From Thermococcus sp. M39 (GTDB lineage Archaea > Methanobacteriota_B > Thermococci > Thermococcales > Thermococcaceae): a stretch of 64,000 nucleotides of DNA. Under the pieces are notes generated by a model. It did not search any database and was not told the DNA's origin. It worked only from the letters and a program-made list of their open reading frames with translations. The stretch spans positions 186,001 to 250,000 of the forward strand of contig NZ_SNUG01000003.1 of NCBI RefSeq assembly GCF_012027325.1. The letters are read 5' to 3'. Shown one piece after another: positions 8,765-18,392 of the stretch (its first letter is position 1; each line of letters opens with the position of its first letter). Position numbers and translations under genes: made by a program.

Positions 8765-9721
8765 TCACTTTAATGTTCTTAAGAGCTCTTGAACAGTCCT
8801 TCTTACGGCCTCGTAACTGTTCATTCTTGGCTTCCATCCTTTGCTTTTGGCTTTTTCAATGCTCAAGCGCATGAACTTCACATCCCCTTTCCATCCCCTT
8901 CCTCCATCAACTCCACCTGTAAAGTAGAATTCTGGATTAAGCCCCATCTCTTTGCTAACTATTTCTGCAATTTCCTTAACAGTAATCCAATCATCACTGC
9001 CGAGATTATAAACATCATAAACCTTTCCTTCCTCTCTAAACTTTTCAAAAAGGTATAGCATTCCTTCGACTGTATCGCTCACGTGAAGATAACTCTTTCT
9101 CTGAGTTCCATCTCCAAGAATTTCTAAACGATTTGGGTTTGCCTTCAGTTTATTTATGAAGTCATAAATCACTCCATGATTTGAGCGCTCCCCTATTATG
9201 TTTGCTAACCTAAACACCAAGCTCTTTATATCAAAAGTGTGAGCATAGCCACTTATCAAAGCTTCAGCTGCAAGCTTTGCTCCACCGTAAACACTTATCG
9301 GTTCAAGAGGAGCATAATCTTCTGGCGTCGGAATCACCTTTGCATCTCCATAAACCGTTGATGATGAAGTGAAAACTAAATACTCGACTTTTTCCTTCCT
9401 CATGGCTTCAAGGAGATTATACGTTATCAGAACATTTGTCTCATACAAAAGCTCCGGACTTTGTGCTCCGATTCTAACTTCTGGATTTGCTGCTAGGTGA
9501 AAGACGACTTCAGCTCCTTTAACTGCCTCTTCAGCAACCTTTGGATCTCTTAAATCACCTTTGATGAACTCAAAATTTTCACTATTAAGCCATCTCTCAA
9601 TATTCTTTAAGCTCCCGGCACTTAAATCGTCGACAACTCTAACATCATGACCTTGCTCCATTAATCTGTCAACTAAGTGAGAACCTAGGAAGCCCGCTCC
9701 CCCTGTGACTAAAACTCTCAT
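8765..9721 (-). CDS. NAD-dependent nucleotide-sugar epimerase (GalE-like)
   Basis: A short-chain extended dehydrogenase/reductase of 318 residues. It has the amino-terminal Rossmann motif GGAGFLGSH for NAD, Ser/Thr residues at TSSSTVYG and the catalytic YGGAK (YxxxK). The most likely reaction is interconversion of UDP-sugars such as UDP-glucose/UDP-galactose, for surface glycan or glycoprotein synthesis; other UDP- or dTDP-sugar enzymes of the family cannot be excluded. The start is the ATG at 9719-9721 after GGGTGA; the GTG at 9730 belongs to that site. No other sugar genes are adjacent. Confidence 0.88.
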   Translation of the reverse strand: MRVLVTGGAGFLGSHLVDRLMEQGHDVRVVDDLSAGSLKNIERWLNSENFEFIKGDLRDPKVAEEAVKGAEVVFHLAANPEVRIGAQSPELLYETNVLITYNLLEAMRKEKVEYLVFTSSSTVYGDAKVIPTPEDYAPLEPISVYGGAKLAAEALISGYAHTFDIKSLVFRLANIIGERSNHGVIYDFINKLKANPNRLEILGDGTQRKSYLHVSDTVEGMLYLFEKFREEGKVYDVYNLGSDDWITVKEIAEIVSKEMGLNPEFYFTGGVDGGRGWKGDVKFMRLSIEKAKSKGWKPRMNSYEAVRRTVQELLRTLK

Positions 9722-9934
9722 TCCTGTCACCCTTCAAATTGTCTGAACATCAGGTATATATTCTTTTTGTAGTCATGTAATTACAATTCAAAAAGTTTGT
9801 ATATACACCATTGAAAATCTGAATTTCAGTGAGTTAAATTTGTTAATTTTGAAATGACAACATAATAACTTTAACATATTTTTGTTTTTCGTCATAGCGA
9901 TGAAGCCATTTTAGAAGTTTGTCAAAATGCCAAC

Positions 9935-10016
9935 TGTTCAAGCAAAAACCTTATATTGTAAATATTGTTCAGAGTAGAAGCGTTTATATTGAACATTAGA
10001 ACAATAAATGGTGATC
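9935..10016 (+). promoter_or_regulatory. glnA promoter with repeated TGTTCA/TGAACA sites
   Basis: TATA candidate CTTATATTG at about 9949-9957, with a second one (TTTATATT) at 9983-9990. TGTTCA occurs at 9935-9940 and 9966-9971, its inverse TGAACA at 9990-9995, and AGAACA at 9998-10003. TATTGTTC (9963-9970) and GAACAATA (9999-10006) form a perfect inverted repeat. The ribosome binding site GGTGATC is at 10010-10016. The cluster around the transcription start suggests an operator for a nitrogen or amino-acid responsive regulator; the regulator is not identified. Confidence 0.5.
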
Positions 10017-10019
10017 AAA

Positions 10020-11471
10020 ATGAACGAGATAGGAATTGAGAAGGCAAAACAGATACTAAAGGAAAATGGAGTAAAACAAGTGCTATGTGCATTCACAGAC
10101 GTCAGAGGCTATTTGCTAACATTCTCAATACCAGCAAGAGAATTCATAGAGGGAGATGCGTTCGTTGATGGCATTGGTTTTGATGGCTCTTCAGTTAGAG
10201 GATTTAAGACAATAGAGCAGAGTGATATGGTTTGGAAGCCCGACCCATCAACGTTGAGAGTAATCCCATGGACTGACGGAATTCACAAGAGCGCAATAAT
10301 GTTTGGAGACGTTTATGAAGCTGGAGGGAAGGATTTAGCAGAATGTGACCCAAGAGGATTCGTCGCCAAGAGACTCGAAAAGAAGCTGAAGGATGAAGGA
10401 AAATCCGCAATCTTTGGACCAGAGATAGAGTTCTTCATCTTCGATGGGATTGATATCCAAAACCTCTACTGGGACTTGTTTGTCTCACCAAATGGTGGTA
10501 AAGGGGATTCATGGGGAGCACCTAGGGTTATGCCAATAAGCAGCGAGCTTGATGAACTTCCAATAATAAGACCAAAGGAGGGCTACTTTAGGGCTCCTCC
10601 AGAGGACAGAACCGTAGAGTACAGGAACGAGCTCGTGTATTACTTAGAGCAACTGGGGATTATGGTTGAGTATCACCACCACGAAGTAGCTACGGCAGGA
10701 CAAATAGAGCTTGACTTTAAGCCTTTTGGATTAGTTGGAGTTGGAGATGCATTCTACCTCTACAAGTTTGCAGCAAAGAATATTGCCAAGCTACACGGGT
10801 TAATTGCTACATTCATGCCAAAGCCCCTCTACCTGGACAATGCAAGCGGAATGCACACTCACCAGAGCCTCTGGGAAGGAGAACCATTCAAAGGTAAAAA
10901 CCTCTTCTCTGATCCAGATGACGAGTTTGGGCTGAGTCAGTTGGCAAGATACTATATCGGTGGTCTCTTAGAGCACGCACCAGCTTTGACAGCTTTAAAC
11001 GCTCCAACAGTTAACTCCTACAAGAGATTAGTGCCGGGCTTTGAGGCGCCAATATACATAGCATGGAGCCCAAGAAACAGGTCAGCGTTGGTTAGAGTTC
11101 CTGCCTATTTCAAGAAGCCATCAGCAATTAGAGTTGAGTACAGAGGTGCTGACCCAAGCCAAAACCCATACTTGGGAATAGCAGCACAGCTGGCAGCTGG
11201 TTTGGATGGTATAAAGAAGAAGATCGACCCAGGAGACCCAGTCATGAAGGATGTCTATGAGTTAAGCGATAGGGAGAAAAGAGAGCTTGGAATTAAGGAG
11301 CTACCAACAACCTTAAAGGATGCTCTCGAAGCATTAGAAAGCGATGAACTCATGAAGGAAGTCCTAGGAAGCCACATATACGATGCGTTCATTGAGCTCA
11401 AAACTGCTGAATGGAACCAGTACTGCCTGTACGTAACTCCATGGGAGTTTATGAAGTATTTTGATATCTGA
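10020..11471 (+). CDS. glnA: glutamine synthetase, type I
   Basis: ATP-dependent ligation of ammonia to glutamate; the central nitrogen-assimilation enzyme, a cytosolic dodecamer. The 483 residues match GSI. Visible signatures are GFDGSSVRGF near the amino end, the ATP/metal region around HHHEVATAGQIELDF, and NRSALVRVP near the glutamate site. The start is the ATG at 10020, five bases after GGTGA; the upstream ATG at 10008 overlaps that ribosome binding site. The gene is alone, with a repeat-rich promoter upstream and T-rich DNA downstream. It is convergent with the DMT transporter gene. Confidence 0.97.
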   Translation: MNEIGIEKAKQILKENGVKQVLCAFTDVRGYLLTFSIPAREFIEGDAFVDGIGFDGSSVRGFKTIEQSDMVWKPDPSTLRVIPWTDGIHKSAIMFGDVYEAGGKDLAECDPRGFVAKRLEKKLKDEGKSAIFGPEIEFFIFDGIDIQNLYWDLFVSPNGGKGDSWGAPRVMPISSELDELPIIRPKEGYFRAPPEDRTVEYRNELVYYLEQLGIMVEYHHHEVATAGQIELDFKPFGLVGVGDAFYLYKFAAKNIAKLHGLIATFMPKPLYLDNASGMHTHQSLWEGEPFKGKNLFSDPDDEFGLSQLARYYIGGLLEHAPALTALNAPTVNSYKRLVPGFEAPIYIAWSPRNRSALVRVPAYFKKPSAIRVEYRGADPSQNPYLGIAAQLAAGLDGIKKKIDPGDPVMKDVYELSDREKRELGIKELPTTLKDALEALESDELMKEVLGSHIYDAFIELKTAEWNQYCLYVTPWEFMKYFDI

Positions 11472-11474
11472 GCG

Positions 11475-11497
11475 TTTCTTTTCCTTTAGCTTTTTAT
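11475..11497. terminator. T-rich stretch after glnA
   Basis: Runs of T (TTTCTTTTCCTTT, then GCTTTTTA) directly after the glnA stop fit archaeal intrinsic termination. The opposite strand is the end of the convergent gene. Confidence 0.45.
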
Positions 11498-11502
11498 AAT
11501 TC

Positions 11503-12342
11503 CTAAACAAGCACTTCATCCAAATGGACAAGCATCGAACCTCCAATTATTAAAGCCGCCCCAAACAGCTGTTTTAAGGTTAGGGTCTCGTTGAAAATTA
11601 AATATGCTAAAACCAGAGCCACAACTGGTTCTATTGTTGCTATAATTGAGGCTTTGCTTACTTCAACTTCTTTAAGAGCTGTATTGTATAAAATATACGC
11701 CAGAAACGTCGGGAAAAAAGCGAGTGCAAAGAGGTAAGGAACAGCATTTAACGGGATTCTAAAATCTGAAAATGGGAGTAGGAACAAAGCTCCAAATCCA
11801 ATAGTGTACAGCAAGGCTTCTTCTGGCCTCTCATTCCTAACTGCTATTTTACCTAAAATACCATATAAAGCATAAGTAAATCCGGATAAAAGCCCTAATG
11901 CTACTGCAAGAGCACTTACTTCTTCATTATTGGGATTTACAACAAACAGCACTCCAACGACCGCCATTATCAACGCTGTTGATTTTATCGAAGTTATCCT
12001 CTCCTTGAAAATGAAGTATCCTAGTATTGTAGAGTGTATCGGAGCAGTATATAGGAGCAAGACTGCCAAAGACACTGAGGATATTTTCACAGTATAAAAA
12101 TACAACACATAAAACAAGAAAATGCTAAAAAATCCATAAAATGCGTAAAACGGCAGGCGCTCTTTTTTAATTTTCAGACCTTTTGAGAAATTGTAAACCA
12201 AGAGGAGAAAAAACGCAATCAGCACACGATAAAATACCACTGTAAAAGTATCCAAATTAAACTGATACAGCAGTTTGGCAAATATCCCAAGGGTACCCCA
12301 CATGCTGGCAGCTAAAAAAACTAAAAGATAACCCTTTTTCAA
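11503..12342 (-). CDS. DMT-superfamily (EamA) transporter
   Basis: A ten-helix membrane protein of 279 residues with two EamA halves; for example ERITSIKSTALIMAVVG precedes helix 5 and ETLTLKQLFGAALIIGG precedes the last helix. It is a paralog of the gene at 5156-6016. The substrate is unknown. The start is a TTG at 12340-12342, supported by GAGGTGA five bases upstream. It begins nine bases after the nadE stop, so it is probably in one transcript with nadE and the small membrane protein at 13122-13610. Confidence 0.88.
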   Translation of the reverse strand: MKKGYLLVFLAASMWGTLGIFAKLLYQFNLDTFTVVFYRVLIAFFLLLVYNFSKGLKIKKERLPFYAFYGFFSIFLFYVLYFYTVKISSVSLAVLLLYTAPIHSTILGYFIFKERITSIKSTALIMAVVGVLFVVNPNNEEVSALAVALGLLSGFTYALYGILGKIAVRNERPEEALLYTIGFGALFLLPFSDFRIPLNAVPYLFALAFFPTFLAYILYNTALKEVEVSKASIIATIEPVVALVLAYLIFNETLTLKQLFGAALIIGGSMLVHLDEVLV

Positions 12343-12351
12343 GCTCTCACC

Positions 12352-13116
12352 TCAAATCTCTGGTCCTATTGGTAGTCTTCTTTTGTGTTCGGTTTTCTTT
12401 ATTAGGTTTTCAACGTGTTTGACTTTTTCAAGTGGAATACCCAACTCCTCAGCAATTTTTTCTTTTGGCATCTTCAAGTCAACTAATCTGTAAAGGATTT
12501 CGTCCAAGAGTTTGTAACTTATGCCAAGCTCGTCTTCATCAGTTTGTCCAATCCAGAGTCCAGCAGTTGGTTTTTTCTTAATGATCTTCTCTGGAACGCC
12601 TAACCTCTTAGCAATCTCCCAGACTTCAGTCTTATAGAGGTTTATCAATGGGGCATAATCACTTGCCCCATCGCCCCATTTAGTGTAGTAGCCAGTCAAA
12701 AGCTCGCTCTTGTTGCTTGTTCCAAGAACAATGCGATTTTCTTGATTAGCATGAGCGTAAAGTAAAATCATTCTTGTTCTTACCATTATGTTGCCTTTGG
12801 TAATTTTGTCCGGCTCGAAATCAAGGCTTTTTTCAAAAGCATCAACAATTGGCTTGATGTTGATGATTTTGTAATTTATCCCAAGGGTTTCACAAACCAG
12901 TTTTGCATCTTCCACATCTTGATTCTCATAATAAGGCATTATCAAGCCGAGAACTTTCTCCTTCCCCAAGGCTTTCACTGCAAGGAAAGCAGTTGTCGCA
13001 CTATCAACACCACCACTAACACCAACCACTACACCATTTGCATTCGCCTCATTGACTTTCTCCCTAATGAAAGAGACAATTTTCTCGATAACTTCCCCAT
13101 AATCTAGAGTCCTCAT
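12352..13116 (-). CDS. nadE: NAD+ synthetase
   Basis: Ammonia-dependent amidation of deamido-NAD to NAD+, the last step of NAD biosynthesis. It is a 254-residue N-type PP-loop ATPase with SGGVDS at about residues 34-39 and [18 protein letters not shown] in the active-site region. There is no glutaminase domain, as usual for the short archaeal form. The ATG at 13114-13116 follows AGGTGA; the GTG at 13125 lies within that site. The TGA of the upstream gene is embedded in the ribosome binding site, which suggests translational coupling. Confidence 0.95.
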   Translation of the reverse strand: MRTLDYGEVIEKIVSFIREKVNEANANGVVVGVSGGVDSATTAFLAVKALGKEKVLGLIMPYYENQDVEDAKLVCETLGINYKIINIKPIVDAFEKSLDFEPDKITKGNIMVRTRMILLYAHANQENRIVLGTSNKSELLTGYYTKWGDGASDYAPLINLYKTEVWEIAKRLGVPEKIIKKKPTAGLWIGQTDEDELGISYKLLDEILYRLVDLKMPKEKIAEELGIPLEKVKHVENLIKKTEHKRRLPIGPEI

Positions 13117-13121
13117 CAAAA

Positions 13122-13610
13122 TCACCTTCTCTTCTTCCGTGCTTCTCCAACAGCACTTTCCATAAATCTAATGTATCCATACACACTTAAAGCACTCCCT
13201 ACAATCATGAATACGAAAGCTAAAAGGGATAAGAGTGAGTAAGGATAATCAATACCATAGACCTTATATGAATAGCTCACATTGCCGCTCTCAACACTTA
13301 TCTCAGGCTGAGAAGTTGGATTTAGATAGACAGACTGGTTTTTAAGGATGTAAGAGTTGATTTTCCCCTTTTGAATAACAATGACGCTTGCATTTTGGGA
13401 TGAAAGGATTAAAGTTCTGTTTGTAATGAAATAATTGTTCTCAAAGTTTTCATCCCCAATAATATGATGCCCTATGCTCAGAGTTCCCTCAGAAGAATAT
13501 GATTTCTCAACACTGTACATTGATACAATGGACAGCAGGAGGGCAAGCGCCAAAAAAATCAATCCACCTTTTATCAGCGGATAATTGATGGCTTTCCTAA
13601 ATGTAGTCAT
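13122..13610 (-). CDS. two-helix membrane protein of unknown function
   Basis: A 162-residue protein with a hydrophobic helix near residues 15-33, an outside beta-rich loop of about 85 residues with several N-glycosylation sequons (for example NRT, NAS, NQS and NVS), a second helix near residues 120-145 and a basic cytoplasmic tail ending KKRR. I recognise no family. The ATG at 13608-13610 has a weak GGAAGTGAT site. It is directly upstream of and coupled to nadE. Confidence 0.75.
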   Translation of the reverse strand: MTTFRKAINYPLIKGGLIFLALALLLSIVSMYSVEKSYSSEGTLSIGHHIIGDENFENNYFITNRTLILSSQNASVIVIQKGKINSYILKNQSVYLNPTSQPEISVESGNVSYSYKVYGIDYPYSLLSLLAFVFMIVGSALSVYGYIRFMESAVGEARKKRR

Positions 13611-13646
13611 GATATCACTTCCAGGTAGAAATAAAGAAGGAAAGAG

Positions 13647-14654
13647 TCAGATTTTACCTACCAGGTGGCACTCGACCCAGTGGTTGTGCTCGTATTCAAT
13701 GAGTTGTGGATGCTTGGCATCACAGAGCCCTTTCTCCATGTAGATACATCTTGGATGGAATCTGCATCCTGGTGGAATGTTTACTGCGCTTGGAACTTCA
13801 CCCTTAATTGGCAGTTCTTTGATGATGTTTCTTCTCTCCGGAATTGGCTCTGGAACAGCTGCTAAGAGAGCTCTGGTATATGGGTGAAGTGGATTATCGA
13901 TGACAACTTTAGCTGGGCCCATTTCAACAATTCTCCCCAAGTACATGACTGCTATCCAGTCGGCGAAGTATCTTGCCGTTGAAAGATCGTGGGTAATGTA
14001 GAGGTATGTAACTCCCATCTTTTCCTTGAGCTCCTTCATCAGCTCAAGAATCTCTGCTCTAATAGAGACGTCAAGCATCGAAACAGGCTCGTCTGCAACG
14101 ATGAATGTTGGATTCAAGATGAGTGCTCTTGCAATAGCAACTCTCTGTCTCTGACCACCTGAAAGCATGTGTGGGTGTCTTCCAACGTAATCCTCTGGTG
14201 GAACTATCTTAACCATTTCTAATGCCTTGTAGATGAGCTCTTCTCTCTCTGCCCTTGTTTCACCTATTCCGTGAATTAAGAGAGGCTCCTCAAGAACGTC
14301 GTATATTCTGAATCTCGGGTTCATTGATGAGAAAGGATCCTGGAATATCATCTGAACTTTTCTTCTGTACGCCTTAATTTCTTCTTGCGTCTTAAGGTTA
14401 GTAACATCTTTTCCTTCCAGATATATTCTACCATCTGTAGGCTCAAGGAGCTTCATGACGAGCTTTCCTGTTGTTGTTTTACCACAACCGCTCTCACCGA
14501 CTAAAGCAAAGACTTCCTGCTTATGAACTTCAAAGCTAACGCCATCAACAGCTCTAACGAATCTCGGAGGCTCCCCTCTGAGTGCTCCGAGCAATCCTCT
14601 CTTGATTGGGAAGTACTTCTTAAGATTTTCAACTTTCAAAATCGGCTCAGCCAT
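13647..14654 (-). CDS. peptide-type ABC transporter ATPase (OppF/DppF-like)
   Basis: One of two ATPase subunits of an oligopeptide/dipeptide-family importer, 335 residues. It has Walker A GESGCGKT (about 53-60), signature LSGGQRQ, Walker B ADEP, and the family's carboxyl extension with the Cys-rich PPGCRFHPRCIYMEKGLC segment. That segment binds an Fe-S cluster in some homologs. It is the last gene of the five-gene cluster. The ATG at 14654 follows GAGGGATG. It lies 10 bases after the OppD-like gene. Confidence 0.93.
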   Translation of the reverse strand: MAEPILKVENLKKYFPIKRGLLGALRGEPPRFVRAVDGVSFEVHKQEVFALVGESGCGKTTTGKLVMKLLEPTDGRIYLEGKDVTNLKTQEEIKAYRRKVQMIFQDPFSSMNPRFRIYDVLEEPLLIHGIGETRAEREELIYKALEMVKIVPPEDYVGRHPHMLSGGQRQRVAIARALILNPTFIVADEPVSMLDVSIRAEILELMKELKEKMGVTYLYITHDLSTARYFADWIAVMYLGRIVEMGPAKVVIDNPLHPYTRALLAAVPEPIPERRNIIKELPIKGEVPSAVNIPPGCRFHPRCIYMEKGLCDAKHPQLIEYEHNHWVECHLVGKI

Positions 14655-14664
14655 CTTTCATCCC

Positions 14665-15624
14665 TCACAACAGCCAGCATGCTGCATAGTGGTCTTTATC
14701 AATCTCCTTCAGCTCTGGCTCCTGCTCTCTACATACCTGCATTGCATATGGACACCTCGGGTGGAATCTACAACCGCTTGGTGGTTTAATGAGGTTTGGT
14801 GGTTGTCCCGGGATGAATTCAAGCTTATCAACATCTTCGTGCAGTCTTGGGATTGCTGCAAGTAACTTCTGTGTGTATGGGTGAGCTGGCTCATAGTAAA
14901 TCTTCTGACTGTCACCAATCTCGATTATCTTTCCAGCATACATGATTGCCACTCTGTCGCTAATCTCTGCAAGAATGCTCAAGTCGTGTGTAATGAATAT
15001 CATTGAAAGTCCAAGCTCTTTCTTAAGCTTCTTCATTAAGTTGATGATCTGCGCTTGAACAACGACGTCGAGAGCTGTTGTTGGCTCATCAGCAATGACA
15101 ACCTCTGGTTCGAGAATTAATGCCGTTGCAATGACAACTCTCTGCTTCATACCACCGCTTAACTCGTGTGGATACCTGTAAACAATCTCCGGTGAAAGAC
15201 CAACTAGCTCAAGGTACCTCATTGCTCTGTCCAAAGCTTCCTCTTTGTCCATACCCTTGTGATAAATAAGCGGCTCAATCATCTGATAACCAATTGTATA
15301 AACTGGATTCAAAGCATTCATTGCACCTTGGAATATCATTGAAATCTTTTGCCATCTAATTTCCCTTCTCAACACATCTTCTGGAAGTCCTACAATCTCC
15401 CTGCCATCGATTTTAACGCTACCACCGACTATCTTTCCTGGAGGAGTTGGCATTCCCATTAAAGTAAAACCAAGGGAGGACTTGCCACATCCGCTCTCTC
15501 CGGCAAGTCCCAAGACTTCTCCCTTCTTGAGCTCAAAGCTAACACTGTCAACGGCTTTGACGACACCTCTGGATGTGAAGTAATACATCTTAAGATCTTT
15601 AACTTCAAGGACAGTTCTAGCCAT
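14665..15624 (-). CDS. peptide-type ABC transporter ATPase (OppD/DppD-like)
   Basis: Second ATPase subunit, 319 residues, paired with the OppF-like one as a heterodimer on the cytoplasmic face. It has Walker A GESGCGKS (about 42-49), LSGGMKQR, Walker B IADEP, and the carboxyl CRFHPRCPYAMQVC segment shared by the family. The ATG at 15624 follows GAGGTGTG. It is ten bases from both neighbours' ends, inside the transporter operon. Confidence 0.93.
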   Translation of the reverse strand: MARTVLEVKDLKMYYFTSRGVVKAVDSVSFELKKGEVLGLAGESGCGKSSLGFTLMGMPTPPGKIVGGSVKIDGREIVGLPEDVLRREIRWQKISMIFQGAMNALNPVYTIGYQMIEPLIYHKGMDKEEALDRAMRYLELVGLSPEIVYRYPHELSGGMKQRVVIATALILEPEVVIADEPTTALDVVVQAQIINLMKKLKKELGLSMIFITHDLSILAEISDRVAIMYAGKIIEIGDSQKIYYEPAHPYTQKLLAAIPRLHEDVDKLEFIPGQPPNLIKPPSGCRFHPRCPYAMQVCREQEPELKEIDKDHYAACWLL

Positions 15625-15634
15625 TTTTCACACC

Positions 15635-17077
15635 TCACAACCTCTTGAGTCTTGGGTTTAACACTCTATCCAATGCTACACCAATAAGCACGAATGTCAA
15701 TGCGACTAATGAAATTGCCAGTCCTGGTGGAATGACCCACCACCAGTATCCGTTAATTGTTGCGCTGTTTGTCTGAGCATCATAGAGGATTTGTCCCCAT
15801 GTAACTGCTGTTGGGTCACCAAGTCCAAGGAAGCTTAGCGATGCCTCTGTTAAAACTGCTCCAGGAACGCTCAATGCCATGACAGCAAATGCATATGGCA
15901 TGATCTGTGGCATGATGTGCTTGAAGATAATTCTTCCAGTTCCAGCACCCAACGCTTTTGCCGCTTCAACATAAGTTTGCTCTTTAATCTGAAGTGCCAT
16001 ACTTCTAGCAACCTTAGCAATTCCCGTCCAACCGAACATTACTAGGAGGAAAACTATTGTCCACAGTGTAACGTGTCCCTTGAATGCTGCACCTAAGAGG
16101 ATAAGGATTGGCAGTGTCGGGATTGAAGCAACAAACTCGTTAACTCTCTGCATGAACTCGTCCTTCCAGCCACCAAGGTATGCACTTGTAACACCGTAAG
16201 CAATTCCGATTAAAACGCTCAAGACTGCAACTGAAACACCAACGACAAGTGAAACTCTTGTTCCCCAAACTAAACCAGCCCAAAGGTCTCTTCCCTTGTA
16301 ATCTGTTCCCATCAGTCCGTATGTTCTTCCAGTGAGGATAATCTGAATTGGTTTTAAGTCAATTTTATCCCCCTCATTGAATGTGAAGATTTCAACTTGG
16401 AACTTGTAGTCTCCATGAAGCGGCTGTGGATTTACAAGTATTCCTGGTTCAGCTTTTGCAAATATAACCTCCATAACATCCATTGTGCTCTTTATCGTCT
16501 CCACTCTGCCCTCAAGGTTCTTCGGATCTTCAAATTGTGAAGCCCAGTTGAACACATTGTTCCTAACCGTGCCCATCTTTGCAATTTGATAGATTGAACC
16601 CTCTATCAAATCAGCACTTAAAAGCTCAATTTTCTGACCATCCGGTCTGTATACTGAGATAACAATTTGAGCCGGGGAATTCAAATCAGCTAGCTGAACT
16701 CCAATGTTCTTTATTATCAAGTCTTTTGGGGGCAAATCATATCTATTGTTGTAGTCAAATTCAAAAGCATAGTACTTTATTCCTCCTCCTAAATCCTCGC
16801 CTTCTTGTGTGATCTTTAAGTTGTCATATGTTAGGACTTCGTGAGCTGCAAGCTTCTTCGTTGTGAAGTAGTTGTACCAAACTGGAGGAACATTAGTTGG
16901 ATTTCCTTCCCAGTATGTAGTCCACTTCTTTGGTATGTCTGGCTCAGTTATGTAGGGTGCCGCTATGGCTGTGAAAACTAAGAGAGCAAGTAAGAATAAT
17001 CCAAGCAATCCACCTTTTTGCCTTCTAAATTCAAACCAAAAGTCCTTAAGGCTCTCTTTTACATCAACCCATCTCAT
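15635..17077 (-). CDS. peptide-type ABC permease (DppC-like) with large outside domain
   Basis: A permease of 480 residues, well above the usual 280-300. After the first helix (about 22-41), residues 43-252 form a soluble, beta-rich region outside the membrane. The standard permease core follows, starting with the family motif GTDYKGRDLWAG; the EAA loop (EAAKALGAG, about 371-379) contacts the ATPases. The inserted domain may contact the binding protein or glycan/S-layer material; that is inference. The ATG is at 17077. The gene sits between the partner permease and the ATPases. Confidence 0.92.
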   Translation of the reverse strand: MRWVDVKESLKDFWFEFRRQKGGLLGLFLLALLVFTAIAAPYITEPDIPKKWTTYWEGNPTNVPPVWYNYFTTKKLAAHEVLTYDNLKITQEGEDLGGGIKYYAFEFDYNNRYDLPPKDLIIKNIGVQLADLNSPAQIVISVYRPDGQKIELLSADLIEGSIYQIAKMGTVRNNVFNWASQFEDPKNLEGRVETIKSTMDVMEVIFAKAEPGILVNPQPLHGDYKFQVEIFTFNEGDKIDLKPIQIILTGRTYGLMGTDYKGRDLWAGLVWGTRVSLVVGVSVAVLSVLIGIAYGVTSAYLGGWKDEFMQRVNEFVASIPTLPILILLGAAFKGHVTLWTIVFLLVMFGWTGIAKVARSMALQIKEQTYVEAAKALGAGTGRIIFKHIMPQIMPYAFAVMALSVPGAVLTEASLSFLGLGDPTAVTWGQILYDAQTNSATINGYWWWVIPPGLAISLVALTFVLIGVALDRVLNPRLKRL

Positions 17078-17087
17078 CTACCTCACC

Positions 17088-18149
17088 TCATGTGCTCTGG
17101 GATGCACCAACTTTAACTCTTGGATCAAGGTAACCATATGCCAAGTCTGCAAGGATCATGCTTATTAGATAGAGTGCAACTGTAACGAATGTAACACCCA
17201 TGAGGAGCCTTGTCTCGTTCTGCTGCAAAGCAGTCCAGTAGAGTCTTCCCATTCCTGGCCAGTTGAAAACACCCTCTGTAATGATTGCACCACCAAGAGA
17301 TCCGAGAAGACTGAATATTGTCATTGTGATGATCGGTGGAGCAGCTGCTCTTAAAGCGTGACCGTAAATTACCTTCCTCTCTGGGACACCCTTAGCTCTT
17401 GCAGCCATGATGAAGTCTTCTTGCATTGTACCAATCATGATATTTCTTGTTGTCCATGCCCATCCACCAAAGAGAACGAACACAATTGTTCCAACTGGAA
17501 GCACCATATGATACAGGATGTCAGTATAATATGCAAATCCTTCCTTAGGTGGAGTAGATGTCATACCACCACTTGGGAACCAGCCCAATTTGAATGAGAA
17601 AATTAGGATTGCAATCATTCCGAACCACCACATTGGTATACTGCTCGTAAGCATTGCAATGATAGAAACTGCTCTGTCCAATGCACTCCCTGCAACTTGT
17701 GCTGCCTTAACTCCCAAGAGAAGACCAATCAAAATAACAATTATTTGAGCTGTTGTGAAGAGTAAAACTGTTCTTGGGATTGCTGCAGCAATAATCTTTT
17801 TCACATTTGTTTCACCAAATATTGGTGTCTTTGTATTTCCGAAGTTTAAGGTGAGTGTGTCTTTTGTTCTCTCTAAGACCCTAACCCAGAAGGGCTTATC
17901 CAGTCCATAAGCATGAATTAATCTGTTGTACTCATTTTGATACCACTGTTGGAATCTTTCGGGATCAGCTGAGAGCTGTTTCATTAACTCGGGATTTGCT
18001 CTCAGTTTCATATTTATCTGCTCTTGTATGCTTGATTTTAAGTCTTCTTCTGCAACTTTCGTAAACAAAACTGAAACAAGTAGCGTTACTAATGCCAGCA
18101 CTAAAAGTGCATTTAACAGCCTAATTGCTAGATAACGACCGTACCCCAA
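17088..18149 (-). CDS. peptide-type ABC permease (DppB-like)
   Basis: Partner permease of 353 residues. The first helix is at about 8-27, then an outside segment of about 90 residues, then the five-helix core with an EAA-type loop (MAARAKGVPERK). The start is a TTG at 18147-18149, chosen because GGAGGTG lies six bases upstream. It is the first gene of the membrane and ATPase block and has its own promoter after the binding-protein gene. Confidence 0.92.
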   Translation of the reverse strand: MGYGRYLAIRLLNALLVLALVTLLVSVLFTKVAEEDLKSSIQEQINMKLRANPELMKQLSADPERFQQWYQNEYNRLIHAYGLDKPFWVRVLERTKDTLTLNFGNTKTPIFGETNVKKIIAAAIPRTVLLFTTAQIIVILIGLLLGVKAAQVAGSALDRAVSIIAMLTSSIPMWWFGMIAILIFSFKLGWFPSGGMTSTPPKEGFAYYTDILYHMVLPVGTIVFVLFGGWAWTTRNIMIGTMQEDFIMAARAKGVPERKVIYGHALRAAAPPIITMTIFSLLGSLGGAIITEGVFNWPGMGRLYWTALQQNETRLLMGVTFVTVALYLISMILADLAYGYLDPRVKVGASQST

Positions 18150-18224
18150 ACCTCACACCTCCCTGTTCATATGTGTTCATTCGGGATATTTCTCATTCAT
18201 CAACATTTTCAATCTTGTAAAACT

Positions 18225-18236
18225 TTTATATATTTT
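18225..18236 (-). promoter_or_regulatory. TATA box of the permease-ATPase genes
   Basis: Minus-strand AAATATATAAA-type box about 75 bases above the permease start, in the gap after the binding-protein gene. It would let the four downstream genes be expressed separately from the abundant binding protein. Confidence 0.6.
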
Positions 18237-18360
18237 TCTATAACGGTCGATGAATAACATATTGGGTCAAGAAAGTGCAGTAGTAATCCGGGAATATGAG
18301 AACAGTAATACAATATCCCACAGCAACTTTGGCTTAGAAGCACAAATTGCAGAACAAAAT

Positions 18361-18392
18361 TAAATTTAATGAAGAAAAGAAGGAAAGAAAAT
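18361..18392 (-). terminator. T-rich terminator after the binding-protein gene
   Basis: On the minus strand the bases after the stop read TTTTCTTTCCTTCTTTTC and further T runs, as expected for archaeal termination between the binding protein and permease genes. Confidence 0.5.
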
